Below, in pieces: positions 43,060-52,083 of a stretch of 64,000 nucleotides of DNA (position 1 is the stretch's first letter; each line of letters opens with the position of its first letter). Source of the DNA: Micromonospora chokoriensis (lineage in GTDB: Bacteria; Actinomycetota; Actinomycetes; Mycobacteriales; Micromonosporaceae); the NCBI RefSeq assembly GCF_900091505.1, contig NZ_LT607409.1:3596001-3660000 (forward strand). Reading direction: 5' to 3'. A model generated the notes under the pieces. That model was not told where the DNA came from and searched no databases. It was given only the letters and a program-made list of their open reading frames with translations. The translations under genes were made by a program, and so were the position numbers.

Positions 43060-43290
43060 ATGACCGCGCCGGCGATCGAGAAGCCCGATTTCACTGGTTT
43101 GCGCGCTATGTACATCAACTGCACCCTGAACCGGTCCCGGGCCTAGCCACACCCAGGGGGTCATCGATCGCAGTGTGGCGATCATGGAGGCGAACGGGGC
43201 CCGCAGGCGGACGCGGGTTGGCTCGGCGAGGTCGGCCCCGGGCCGTCCTACCTCGACGAGGGCTCCGGCGGGCCGGAGAACGACATCACC
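43060..43290 (+). pseudogene. Flavodoxin/NADPH-dependent FMN reductase remnant
   Basis: ATG 43060 opens MTAPAIEKPDFTGLRAMYIN, then CTLNRSRA and a TAG. One base further on the family continues as SHTQGVIDRSVAIMEANGA. The next 110 or so residues of the family are absent, and the text resumes as ADAGWLGEVGPGPSYLDEGS and GGPENDIT, which belongs near the C-terminus. So this is a flavodoxin gene with one frame break and one large deletion. The protein is not functional. Confidence 0.85.
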
Positions 43291-43301
43291 ATGCCGCACC
43301 G

Positions 43302-43442
43302 GACCCCGACCGCGCGGTCGCCGAGTTCCTCCGCACCACCTACGAGGCCGCCGCCGGCCTCGGGAACTGGGACCGCTCCGCGCTGGAGGACGACCCCCTC
43401 CGGTGGCACCGTGCCAATACTCCGGGAGGCCGGCACTCGTGA
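43302..43442 (+). pseudogene. DUF5996 C-terminal remnant joined to the flavodoxin remnant
   Basis: Twelve bases after the flavodoxin text ends, another frame reads DPDRAVAEFLRTTYEAAAGL then GNWDRSALE, which is the conserved C-terminus of DUF5996 proteins. The rest of that protein (about 280 residues) is missing. Two unrelated genes were thus joined by deletion within 400 bp. Confidence 0.75.
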
Positions 43443-43555
43443 AACAGGCGCGCTGAGTGGACGCCCGTCGAGGCGCTCACGGCATGGTGAAGTCGGCGAA
43501 ATCGAAGCCCGGACTCACCGCGCCGAGGCGTGACCGCTCACGCCTCGGCTCGACG

Positions 43556-44779
43556 TCAGGTCGTCACGCGTCGGGTCCGGTCTCCGGTCCAGGCCGCGTC
43601 GAGGATCGCGGTCAGGCTGGCGGTGTCGGTCGGGCCCGGATGGTTCTGGATCAGGCGGGTGACGCCACTGGCCATCTCCGCGAAGCGCGGAAGGTCGGCG
43701 CGTGCCACGCCGATGTCCGCCAGGGTGGGAGGGATGCCGATGTCGGCGAGGAGCCCGTCGAGCCAGGTGAGGAACGTGTCCGCGGCCTCGGCATCCGAGG
43801 CGCCGGCCACGTCGAGCCCGCACGCCCCGGCAAGGACGGCCAACCGGTCGCCGATGGCGTCTCTGGCCGCGTCCAGCGCGTAGGGCAGGAGCAACCCGAC
43901 GCCCAGGCCGTGCGGCGTGTGGGTGGCCGCGCCGATGGGGTACTGGAGAGCGTGCGGGGCCGCGTTGCCCGCATGGGAGAAGGCGAGCCCGGCGAGCATG
44001 GAGCCGTAGGACATGTCCGCCCGGGCGTCCGTGTCGCCTCCGTTCCGGACCGCACGACGCAGGCTGCGGGCGATCCGCTCCGCGGCCAGGAGCGCGTAGT
44101 GGTCGGTGATCGGGTTGCGGCCGAGGAACACCTGCTCCACCGGGTCGCGCGGGCCGTGCGGCCGGGCTCGCGCGGTGTAGCTCTCCACCGCGTGGCAGAA
44201 CGCGTCGATGCCGGAGTGGGCGGTGACCGTCGCCGGGCAGGTGTACGTGAGTTCGGGGTCGACGATCGCGAAGTCCGGCACGATGTGGACGCTGGACACC
44301 CCCACCTTCAGCTCGCGGTCCGGGTCGGTCAACACCGACACAGGTGTGAGCTCGGAGCCGGTGCCGGACGTCGTCGGGACCGCGACCAGCGGAATCGTGG
44401 GCCCCGGCACCTTCGACTCGCCGTAGTAGTCGCGCGGTGTTCCGCCGTGCCGCCGGATGACACCGACGATCTTGGCGAGGTCGATCACCGTGCCACCCCC
44501 GACGGCGAGGATGACGTCGGCGTCCACCTCGGCGGCGGCCGAGACGGCCAGGCTGACATCGGTGAGCGGCACGTCCGAGGTCGCGTCGGAGAACACCTCG
44601 ACGGCCTCGACCCTCTCCCGCACGGCGGCCACGATCTCGGCCACGCCCGGTTGCCCCAGGAGGACCCGGTCGGTCACGACGAGGACCCGCGAACCACTCT
44701 CGGCCACCACTCGCGGGATGTTCTGCGCGACCCCTTCGCCCACAATCAGCTGGCGTGGTCCGCGGACGGTCTCAAGCAT
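43556..44779 (-). CDS. Iron-containing (group III) alcohol dehydrogenase
   Basis: The 407-residue enzyme has the Fe-ADH family signature: cofactor loop AVGGGTVIDLAKI near residue 92, PTTSGTGSELTPVSV near 140, and metal ligands in GIDAFCHAVESY (Asp and His) and in NAAPHALQYPIG and THTPHGLG. It oxidises an alcohol with NAD(P). Alone in the family, 4-hydroxybutyrate, 1,3-propanediol, lactaldehyde and maleylacetate enzymes are all known. Here it is followed in pathway order by a semialdehyde dehydrogenase and sits last in the transport operon, which favours an omega-hydroxy acid or polyol substrate (inference). Confidence 0.9.
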   Translation of the reverse strand: MLETVRGPRQLIVGEGVAQNIPRVVAESGSRVLVVTDRVLLGQPGVAEIVAAVRERVEAVEVFSDATSDVPLTDVSLAVSAAAEVDADVILAVGGGTVIDLAKIVGVIRRHGGTPRDYYGESKVPGPTIPLVAVPTTSGTGSELTPVSVLTDPDRELKVGVSSVHIVPDFAIVDPELTYTCPATVTAHSGIDAFCHAVESYTARARPHGPRDPVEQVFLGRNPITDHYALLAAERIARSLRRAVRNGGDTDARADMSYGSMLAGLAFSHAGNAAPHALQYPIGAATHTPHGLGVGLLLPYALDAARDAIGDRLAVLAGACGLDVAGASDAEAADTFLTWLDGLLADIGIPPTLADIGVARADLPRFAEMASGVTRLIQNHPGPTDTASLTAILDAAWTGDRTRRVTT

Positions 44780-44843
44780 GTCGGTGCCTCTTTCGGAACG
44801 TCGGCGGTGATGTGCTGGGCGGACGCCCGGAGCAGCAGGCCGG

Positions 44844-46304
44844 TCACGGCAGGTCGATCGCCGCGTAGGTGAGGTTGAGGTATTCGAGGATGCCCTCGTG
44901 CGAGCCCTCCTTACCGATGCCGGACTGCTTCACGCCTCCGAACGGGGCGGACGGGTCCGAGATGAGACCACGGTTGATGCCGACCATCCCCGTCTCGAGC
45001 CCTTCGGCGAACCGGAGCGCCCGCTGGAGGTCACGGGTGAAGACGTACCCGACCAGGCCGTGCTCGGTGTCGTTGGCCTTCGCGATCACCTCGTCGTCGG
45101 ACGTGAACGAGATGATCGGCGCCACCGGCCCGAAGATCTCCGTCTCCAGCATCCGCGCGTCCTCGGGTACGTCGACGAGGACGGTCGGCGGGTAGAAGTG
45201 GCCCGGCCCCTCCGGACGCTCGCCCCCCACCAGGACCCGGGCGCCGCGATCGACAGCGTCGGCGACCAGCTCGGCGATCGCGGTGACCGAGGCGTCGTCG
45301 ATCAACGCCCCGACCTCCACGCCGTCGTCGAGACCATGGCCCACCGACAGGGCGGCCATCCGCTCGGCGAACCGCGCCGTGAACTCCTCCCGCACCGGCT
45401 CCTCGACGTAGATCCGGTTGGCCGCGATGCAGGACTCCCCGATGTTGCGCATCTTGGCCACCATGGCGCCGTCGACAGCGACGTCCAGGTCGGCGTCCGC
45501 ACACACGATCAGGGCCGCGTTGCCGCCCAGCTCCATCGAGGTACGCAGCACGTTGTCCGCGGCCTGTCGGAGCAGTACGCGCCCGACCTCGGTCGACCCG
45601 GTGAACGAGAGCTTGCGGGTCCGACTGTCGGCGAGCAGTGCGGAGACCACAGTGCCGGAACGCCTGGTGGTCACCACGTTGACGACGCCCGGGGGAACGC
45701 CGACCTCCTCCATGATGCGGGCCAGCAACAGCATGGTGAGTGGCGTCTGGCTCGCCGGCTTGGTGATCGTCGTGCAGCCGGCCGCCAGCGCGGGGGCGAT
45801 CTTGCGGGCGCCCATGGCCAACGGAAAGTTCCAGGGCGTCACGAAGACGCACGGTCCGACCGGCTTCGGCACGGTGAGGATGCGGTATCCACCTGCGGGA
45901 GCGGCGCTGTAGCGTCCCTCGACGCGTACCGCCTCCTCGGCGAACCAGCGGAAGAACTCCGCGCCGTAGGCCACCTCCGCCCGCGCCTCGGCGAGCGGCT
46001 TGCCCATTTCGAGCGTGATCAGCCGGGCGATCTCCTCGGAGCGCTCGGTCAGGGCCCGGTACGTCGCGGTCAACAACTCCGACCGTTTCCGCGGCGGGGT
46101 GGCAGCCCACTCCGCCATTGCCGTGCTCGCCACGTCCAGAGCCGCGAGCCCGTCGACGACGTCGGCGTCCGCCACCTCGGCGATGGTCTTGCCGGTGGCC
46201 GGGTCCTCGACGGCGAAGGTGGCTCCGCTTGCGGCGTCGCGCCAGGCGTCGCCGATCCGGAGCCGCCGGTGCTCGGGGGCCAGGACGTCCATCGGGTCAC
46301 TCAT
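44844..46304 (-). CDS. NAD(P)-dependent succinate-semialdehyde dehydrogenase family enzyme
   Basis: The 486-residue aldehyde dehydrogenase carries the family landmarks: PWNFPLAM near residue 152, the cofactor loop FTGSTEVGR near 233, the catalytic Glu in MELGGNAAL near 255, and the nucleophile Cys in NIGESCIAANR near 288. GabD-like sequence features (VAYGAEFFRWFAEEA and the C-terminal GVKQSGIGKEGSHEGILEY) support succinate semialdehyde or a related oxo-acid. ATG 46304 follows AGGAGG. Its 5' side has a small hairpin, so its level may be uncoupled from the transporter. It passes to the Fe-ADH gene after 64 bp. Confidence 0.9.
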   Translation of the reverse strand: MSDPMDVLAPEHRRLRIGDAWRDAASGATFAVEDPATGKTIAEVADADVVDGLAALDVASTAMAEWAATPPRKRSELLTATYRALTERSEEIARLITLEMGKPLAEARAEVAYGAEFFRWFAEEAVRVEGRYSAAPAGGYRILTVPKPVGPCVFVTPWNFPLAMGARKIAPALAAGCTTITKPASQTPLTMLLLARIMEEVGVPPGVVNVVTTRRSGTVVSALLADSRTRKLSFTGSTEVGRVLLRQAADNVLRTSMELGGNAALIVCADADLDVAVDGAMVAKMRNIGESCIAANRIYVEEPVREEFTARFAERMAALSVGHGLDDGVEVGALIDDASVTAIAELVADAVDRGARVLVGGERPEGPGHFYPPTVLVDVPEDARMLETEIFGPVAPIISFTSDDEVIAKANDTEHGLVGYVFTRDLQRALRFAEGLETGMVGINRGLISDPSAPFGGVKQSGIGKEGSHEGILEYLNLTYAAIDLP

Positions 46305-46332
46305 TGCGCCGCCTCCTGGTGATCTTCTTGAT

Positions 46333-46359
46333 GGTGGGCAGGGCGACGTCCCGCCCACC
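46333..46359 (-). terminator. Intra-operon hairpin between transporter and dehydrogenase genes
   Basis: GGTGGGC-A-GGG (46333-46343) pairs with CCC-GCCCACC (46350-46359) with one bulged A. It lies in the 112-bp gap before the aldehyde dehydrogenase gene, so it could attenuate or stabilise a processed transcript. Confidence 0.4.
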
Positions 46360-46416
46360 GGCGCCCTTCTCGGGCCGCCGGCGGGCGCGCATCGTGCCGT
46401 CGCCGCCCGGCGCCGG

Positions 46417-47493
46417 TCAACGCCCGGTCGCCGACAGCGACAGCCCGGTGTCCGCGTCGAACAGGTGCGCGCGGTCCAGGTCGACGGTGACCTGCAGCCG
46501 CTCGCCGGGCGTACCGGTGACGGTGGGTCGTGCCTTCACCTTGAGGATCTCCGTCCCCACTCGGACGTCGACCACTGTGCGGTCACCGAGCGGCTCGAGC
46601 CCGTAGAGCTCGCCCGACAACGACGCGTCCCCACGCTGCTCGACGGACAGGTCCTCCGACCGCAGGCCCAGCAGCAGCGCACGACCGTCCTCCGCCGTGG
46701 TCCAGTGGGGCCGCGGCAGTGTCCAGCCACCCGCACCGACCAGACGATCTCCCTCGGCGTGGCAGGCCAGCAGACTGATCGGGGGACTCCCGACGAATCC
46801 GGCGACCCACTGGTTGGCGGGACGTTCGTACACCTCGGTCGGCGTACCGACCTGTTGCACGGTCCCGTCCTTGAGGACCGCGACCTGATCGGCCATGGAC
46901 AGGGCCTCGACCTGGTCGTTGGTCACGTAGACGAAGGTCGCTCCGAGGCTGCGGTGGATGCGGGTGAGCTCGGTGCGCATCTCGACGCGGAGCTTGAGGT
47001 CGAGGTTCGTCAGCGGCTCGTCCATGAGAAACGCGCGCGGGCTACGGACCAGTGCCCGGGCCAGGGCGACCCGCTGCATCTCACCGCCCGACAGTTGCGC
47101 GGGACGACGTTGCAGCAGCCGCTCGATGTGCAGCAGGTTCGACATCCGCTCGACGGCGGTGGCGATCTCACCCGAGGAACAGCGGCGTGCCCGCAGCGGC
47201 GAGGCGATGTTCTCGTACACCGTGTGCCGCGGGTAGAGGGCGTAGTTCTGGAAGACCATGGCCAGGTCGCGTGCGGCCGGAGCGTCACCGGTCGCGTCCC
47301 TGCCGTCCAACCGCACCGACCCGGCGTCGAGCTTCTCCAGGCCGGCGATCGCGCGCAGGGTCGTCGTCTTACCTGCCCCGGAGGGCCCGAGCACCACGAA
47401 GAACGCACCGTCCGGCACGTCCAGCGTCACCCCGTCCAGGGCCTGGACCTTGCCGAAGGACTTGCGCAGCCCGTTCGCTGCCACGGTTCCCAT
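46417..47493 (-). CDS. Sugar/polyol ABC transporter ATPase with Asn in the H-loop
   Basis: The 358-residue MalK/UgpC-type ATPase has Walker A GPSGAGKTT near residue 36, signature LSGGEMQRVA near 133, Walker B AFLMDEPLTNLD near 153, and a C-terminal OB-type (TOBE) regulatory domain. The H-loop reads VTNDQVEALS, so the switch histidine is Asn192; the DNA codon is AAC. The paired ATPase gene has the normal histidine. The two probably form a heterodimer with one standard and one altered catalytic site. It overlaps the partner's stop by ATGA. Confidence 0.92.
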   Translation of the reverse strand: MGTVAANGLRKSFGKVQALDGVTLDVPDGAFFVVLGPSGAGKTTTLRAIAGLEKLDAGSVRLDGRDATGDAPAARDLAMVFQNYALYPRHTVYENIASPLRARRCSSGEIATAVERMSNLLHIERLLQRRPAQLSGGEMQRVALARALVRSPRAFLMDEPLTNLDLKLRVEMRTELTRIHRSLGATFVYVTNDQVEALSMADQVAVLKDGTVQQVGTPTEVYERPANQWVAGFVGSPPISLLACHAEGDRLVGAGGWTLPRPHWTTAEDGRALLLGLRSEDLSVEQRGDASLSGELYGLEPLGDRTVVDVRVGTEILKVKARPTVTGTPGERLQVTVDLDRAHLFDADTGLSLSATGR

Positions 47494-48560
47494 CAGGCCA
47501 CCAGTTCTTCCGTGCGCAGGTCGTAGACGGCCGGGGTTCCGCCGGTGTGTCGCAGCCCGACCGTCGCGTCAGCGTCGAAACGGACGGTCGGTGGCATCCG
47601 AACCCGTACGTCGCGCTGGCCGTTGTGGTCGACCACGTAGATGATCTCGTCGCCCAGCCATTCCGCCGAGACCACGCGGGCCGGGACCGACTGTTCCGCC
47701 CCCGGTGCGGTGACCTCAAGGGCCTCCGGTCGGACGCCGGCGACCAGGTCACGGTCGCGCGGCAGATCCGCCGGCGGCGTGAGGACCAGCCCGCCCTGAC
47801 CGCGAAGCTTCCCGTCGGCCACTTCGACCTCGATCAGGTTCATCGGCGGGGAGCCGATGAAGGCGGCGCAGAACAGACTCGCCGGACGGTCGTACACCTC
47901 CAGCGGCGTGCCGATCTGCTCGACGCGGCCCTTGTTGAGGATGGCGATCCGGTGACCGAGCGACATCGCCTCGACCTGGTCGTGGGTGACGTAGACCATC
48001 GTCGCCCCCATCTCTCCCTGCAGGTGCTTGATCTCCGTGCGCATGTCCGCCCTCAGCTCCGCGTCCAGGTTGGTGAGGGGTTCGTCCATGAGGAACGCGC
48101 GCGGACGTCGCACCAGGGCGCGAGCGAGCGCTACGCGCTGCTGCTCCCCGCCGGACAGCTGGCGCGGTCGCCGGTCCAGGAGCGGACCGAGCCGCATCAA
48201 CCGCGCGGCCTCGGCGACCCGCTCCTGCACCTCCGACTTGGGCAGTCCCTCGGCCCGCAGTGGGAACGCCAGGTTGTCGCGGGTCTTCAGGTGCGGGTAG
48301 AGCGCGTAGAACTGGAACACCATGGCGATGTCGCGCTCGGCCGGCGGCAGGTCGTTGACCAGCGTGTCGCCGATGCGGATGTCGCCGCTCGTCTGCCTCT
48401 CCAGGCCGGCGATGGCCCGCAACGTGGTCGTCTTGCCGCAGCCCGAGGGGCCGAGCATCACGAACAGCTCGCCGTCCTTGATGGACAGGTCGACGTGTTC
48501 CACCGCGACCGTGCCGTCCGGGTAGCGCTTGTGCAGGCTGGTCACCTCGATGCCCGCCAT
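47493..48560 (-). CDS. ABC transporter ATPase, MalK/UgpC-type, canonical partner
   Basis: The 355-residue ATPase shows Walker A GPSGCGKTT near residue 37, the Q-loop FQFYALYPHL, signature LSGGEQQRVA, Walker B AFLMDEPLTNLD, the intact H-loop VTHDQVEAMS, and a C-terminal TOBE domain. It energises the permease pair encoded just upstream. It overlaps both neighbours by ATGA, so ATPases and permeases are made together in fixed order. Having two distinct MalK-type ATPases in one operon is known for the Rhizobium glycerol system GlpSTPQV; the same subunit plan here hints at a polyol or similar substrate. Confidence 0.93.
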   Translation of the reverse strand: MAGIEVTSLHKRYPDGTVAVEHVDLSIKDGELFVMLGPSGCGKTTTLRAIAGLERQTSGDIRIGDTLVNDLPPAERDIAMVFQFYALYPHLKTRDNLAFPLRAEGLPKSEVQERVAEAARLMRLGPLLDRRPRQLSGGEQQRVALARALVRRPRAFLMDEPLTNLDAELRADMRTEIKHLQGEMGATMVYVTHDQVEAMSLGHRIAILNKGRVEQIGTPLEVYDRPASLFCAAFIGSPPMNLIEVEVADGKLRGQGGLVLTPPADLPRDRDLVAGVRPEALEVTAPGAEQSVPARVVSAEWLGDEIIYVVDHNGQRDVRVRMPPTVRFDADATVGLRHTGGTPAVYDLRTEELVA

Positions 48561-49477
48561 CAGCGTCGCACCGCCCCGAGCGTCACACCGGCGATGAGGT
48601 GCTTGCGCACCAGGTACGCGAAGACGAGCACCGGTAGGGCGAACACCACCGAGGCGGCGGCCACGAGACCCCAGTCGGTGGTGGTGCCGCCGATGAGGCC
48701 GGCGATGGCGGGTGGGGCTGTCTGCACACTTTCGCTGGAGGTGAGGAAGATGGCGAACACGAACTCGTTCCACGAGAAGATGAGTGCGAAGACCGCCGTC
48801 GCGGCGATGCCGGGCACGAGCAGGGGAAGGGTGAACTTTCGGAACGCCTGGAATCGGGTCCAGCCGTCGAGCATGGCGGCATCCTCGTACTCGGCGGGCA
48901 CCTCGTCGACGAACCCCTTCATCATCCAGATCGTGAACGGGACGTTGAACGCGGTGTAGATGAGAATCAGGCCGATCTTGGTGTCGGTGAGGTCGACCTC
49001 CCGGTACATGAGGAAGATCGGAATCACGACCACGACGGGCGGCATGAAGCGGGTGGACAGGATGAAGAACAGTTGGTCCTTCTTGGCCTTCAGGGTGAGG
49101 CGTGAGTAGGCCCAGGCCGCCGGAACCCCCAGCACGGTGGCCAGCAGCGTGGAGACCCCGGCGACCACCACGGAGTTGAGGAACGAGACGGACACGGGCT
49201 GGCGGCCACTCTCGGAGGCGACGAACACGTCCCGGTAGTGGTCCAGGGTGACCTTGAAGTCGAAGAACTTCGCCGGGATCGCGTACACGTCCCGGTTGTC
49301 CTTGATGGACGTCTCGATCATCCACAGCACCGGGAAGAGCATCACGACGGCCAGCGCGGTCAGCAGCGCGACCTCCAGCACGGAGCGGCCCCGGCCCCGG
49401 CTGCCGCGGCGGCGGGTGGAGGGCGTGTGATCCGGGGCAGGACCTGTGGACACGGCCTCGTCGACGGAGACGGCCAT
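48560..49477 (-). CDS. ABC transporter permease, MalG-type
   Basis: The 305-residue inner-membrane protein has six predicted helices after a charged N-terminus (RRRGSRGRGR). The EAA coupling motif is EYEDAAMLDGWTRFQAFRKF near residue 195, followed by TLPLLVP. Its typical MalG features include ALIFSWNEFVFAI. It forms half of the translocation channel with the preceding permease. It overlaps the flanking genes by ATGA at both ends. Confidence 0.93.
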   Translation of the reverse strand: MAVSVDEAVSTGPAPDHTPSTRRRGSRGRGRSVLEVALLTALAVVMLFPVLWMIETSIKDNRDVYAIPAKFFDFKVTLDHYRDVFVASESGRQPVSVSFLNSVVVAGVSTLLATVLGVPAAWAYSRLTLKAKKDQLFFILSTRFMPPVVVVIPIFLMYREVDLTDTKIGLILIYTAFNVPFTIWMMKGFVDEVPAEYEDAAMLDGWTRFQAFRKFTLPLLVPGIAATAVFALIFSWNEFVFAIFLTSSESVQTAPPAIAGLIGGTTTDWGLVAAASVVFALPVLVFAYLVRKHLIAGVTLGAVRR

Positions 49478-50427
49478 CAGCCCTCCTTGAGCTTGTTCAG
49501 GTAGCGCAGGTACAACTGCGAGAGGACGATGACGACGAGGACCATGAGGATTCCGTACGCCGAGGCGGTTCCGGTGTTGAAGCCCAGGAACGCGACCTTG
49601 TAGACGTGGAACGACAACGTCTCGGTGGAGACGCCCGGCCCACCGTTGGTGAGGATGTAGACGAGGTCGAACAGCCGGAACGCTTCGATGCCCCGGAACA
49701 TCACGGCAATGAGCAGCAGCGGCCACACCAGCGGAAGAGTGATGGTGCGGAACCGGAACCACTCGGACGCCCGGTCGATCGAGGCAGCCTCGTACAGGTA
49801 CTTCGGCACCGCGCTGAGGCCGGCGAGCGCGATGAGCATGATGAACGGCGTCCACTGCCAGGTGTCGACCACGATCAGGGAGACCAGGGCCGTCCGCTGC
49901 CGGGTGAGCCACTCCACCTGACCCAGCCCGAGCGAGCCGAGCATGCTGTTCACCACGCCGAACTGCGCGTCGAGCATGAATCGCCAGAACAGCCCGACCA
50001 CGACCGGTGACAGCATCATCGGAATGAGGAACACAGTGGTGAGCAGGCCCCGCCCGCGGGTACGCCGTGAGATCAGATAGGCGATGGTGAAGCCGAGCAC
50101 GGTCTGCAGGCCGACGGCGCCGATCACGTAGATCAACGTCGTCAGGGCCCGCTGGTGGACCTGCGCCGACGTCAGGATGGCGGTGTAGTTCCCGAACCCG
50201 ACGAAGTCGGCGGGCCCTCCGCGGGTGGCGGAGTAGTCGGTGAACGACAGGTACAACGCCCACAGCAGCGGGAACACCGACATGGCGAGCAACAGCAGGA
50301 GCGCGGGGGAGACGAAGGTGACGGCGAGCCAGCGGTCACTCAGCCGGCGGGACCGACCCGGTGCGGGTGACGTCGCAGACGCCACCCGCCCGAGGTCGTC
50401 GGTCTTCAGAGGTGCGGGGCCACTCAC
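49477..50427 (-). CDS. ABC transporter permease, MalF-type
   Basis: The 316-residue protein has six predicted helices (VTFVSPALLLLLAMSVFPLL near residue 35 is the first), the EAA motif YEAASIDRASEWFRFRTI near residue 212, and the MalF-like RLFDLVYILTNGGPG segment. The GTG start at 50427 overlaps the solute-binding gene stop by GTGA. It forms the channel with the MalG-type permease. Confidence 0.93.
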   Translation of the reverse strand: MSGPAPLKTDDLGRVASATSPAPGRSRRLSDRWLAVTFVSPALLLLLAMSVFPLLWALYLSFTDYSATRGGPADFVGFGNYTAILTSAQVHQRALTTLIYVIGAVGLQTVLGFTIAYLISRRTRGRGLLTTVFLIPMMLSPVVVGLFWRFMLDAQFGVVNSMLGSLGLGQVEWLTRQRTALVSLIVVDTWQWTPFIMLIALAGLSAVPKYLYEAASIDRASEWFRFRTITLPLVWPLLLIAVMFRGIEAFRLFDLVYILTNGGPGVSTETLSFHVYKVAFLGFNTGTASAYGILMVLVVIVLSQLYLRYLNKLKEG

Positions 50428-51860
50428 AGTCCGCCGCCGCCCTTACGGCTGCTCGAGTCGAGCACGCGCTGCTGCTCCTTGGCGATGTCGTCGAGCGCGT
50501 CCTTCGGCTTCTTCGCGCCGTTGAGAGCCGCGTTGACGTTCGTGTTCTCGATGTCGACGAGGCGTGCGTACTCGGGCACGTTCCACATGTCCCGCATCCG
50601 CGGCACCGAGTCGGCGTACACCTTGTTGAACGGCCCGGCGTTCAGGAACTCGGGTGACTGGATCGCGTCGGTACGCGATGGCACCCCACCGGCCGCCGCC
50701 CACTTCTTCTGGATGTCGGCCCGCTCGAACCACTTCATGAAGTTCAGGGCCTCCGCCTGGTTCGCCGCCGCGGAGTAGGCCGACACGTGCATCCCCATAC
50801 CGCCGAGCGGGACGAGGTTCGTCTTCTGGCTCGGCAGGGTGGCAAAGCCCAGCTTGTCGAGGATCTGCTCCCGGGTGGTGCCGAGCGTCGACTGCTTCGG
50901 GTCGAGCAGGCCGCCGCTCGCGGCGATCCAGTTGAACGCGATGCACGCCTTGCCCTGCGCGACGGCGGCGTTCACCTCGTCGATGAACCAGTTGCCGGAG
51001 CCCTTGGCGGTCAGCGGCTTCATCTTGTTGACCAGGACGTCCATCGCCTCCTGGCCCGCGGCGTCGTTGAGGACGCCATCGATCTTCCGGGACTTGGCGT
51101 CCCAGAGGTTGCCGCCGTAGACGCCGTTGACCGTGTTGTAGGTGACGGCCGCGGCGTCGGAGCCGTTGGCCTGGTGGAACGCCAGCCCGCTGACGCCGGG
51201 GTTGTCCGCCTGGCACTTCTCGGCGACGGAGATCATCTCGTCCCAGGTCTGCGGCGGCTTGTCGCCGATCAGGTCCTTGCGGTAGATCATCGTCCAGGTG
51301 TCGCCGAGCAGCGGCAGTCCGTACAGGCTGGCGTTCTCGTCGCGCTTGCCGGTCTCCGCCTGGGGGAACTGGCCGTAGGCCGCCAGGAGGTACGGGTCGT
51401 AGGCGTTGACTTCGATGTTGTTCTTGACGAAGTCGGTGAGGTCGAGGATGTTGCCGTTCGTCACGGCCTCGCCGATGTGCTGCGAGTCCAGGATCGCGAT
51501 GTCGAAGTCGGTCTTGCGCGCGGCGAACTGGGTGAACATCGCGTCGTGCCAGTTCGCGTTCGGCACGGTGTTGACCTTGACGGTCGCGTTCGGCCGCTCC
51601 TTCTTGTACTCCGCGTTGGCGAAGGCCTCCAGTGCCTGCGCGGGGGGCCATTCGAACCAGATGAAGCTGAGGGTCAGCGGATCCTTGGTGAGCTCCGGGA
51701 TGGCCGCCGGCGCCTTGGGGGCGCTCGCCTTCGGGTCGCCGTCGTCCTTGCCATCGCCACAAGCCGCCACGGTCGTGGCCATCAGCAGCATGGCCGCCGC
51801 CGCCAGCTGCACCTTCCGGCCGGGGCCGGATGTCCGTCCTGTTCGCTTCAAACGCCGCAT
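50424..51860 (-). CDS. ABC transporter extracellular solute-binding lipoprotein
   Basis: The 478-residue protein is the first gene of the operon. Its signal ends in a lipobox (TTVAAC followed by GDG), so Cys34 is lipid-anchored outside the membrane. It belongs to the family 1 sugar-binding proteins: LSFIWFEWPPAQALEAFANA near residue 65, DFDIAILDSQHIGEA near 125, then GLPLLGDTWTMIYRKDL near 180. The ligand cannot be read from sequence. Position facing a GntR/FCD regulator suggests induction by the substrate or its first metabolite. Confidence 0.93.
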   Translation of the reverse strand: MRRLKRTGRTSGPGRKVQLAAAAMLLMATTVAACGDGKDDGDPKASAPKAPAAIPELTKDPLTLSFIWFEWPPAQALEAFANAEYKKERPNATVKVNTVPNANWHDAMFTQFAARKTDFDIAILDSQHIGEAVTNGNILDLTDFVKNNIEVNAYDPYLLAAYGQFPQAETGKRDENASLYGLPLLGDTWTMIYRKDLIGDKPPQTWDEMISVAEKCQADNPGVSGLAFHQANGSDAAAVTYNTVNGVYGGNLWDAKSRKIDGVLNDAAGQEAMDVLVNKMKPLTAKGSGNWFIDEVNAAVAQGKACIAFNWIAASGGLLDPKQSTLGTTREQILDKLGFATLPSQKTNLVPLGGMGMHVSAYSAAANQAEALNFMKWFERADIQKKWAAAGGVPSRTDAIQSPEFLNAGPFNKVYADSVPRMRDMWNVPEYARLVDIENTNVNAALNGAKKPKDALDDIAKEQQRVLDSSSRKGGGGL

Positions 51861-52083
51861 ATTCCTGCCTGCTTTCTGGGTTCGGACTTCTAGGGCCTCG
51901 CTAGGTGCTTCGCCGAGCAGGTGCTGAGGTGTTGCAGCGTGTCACCGGGCTGTCGCGGGGTGATCCACGACCGGCGTCACGGGTGCCGTGATGTAACGGG
52001 TCTTCATGGCACCGAGAAGATCTTCGGCCCAGGTTTCCTATACGATCGAGTGGGGGCGTCAGCATGTCGCAGCGTTGTGACTG

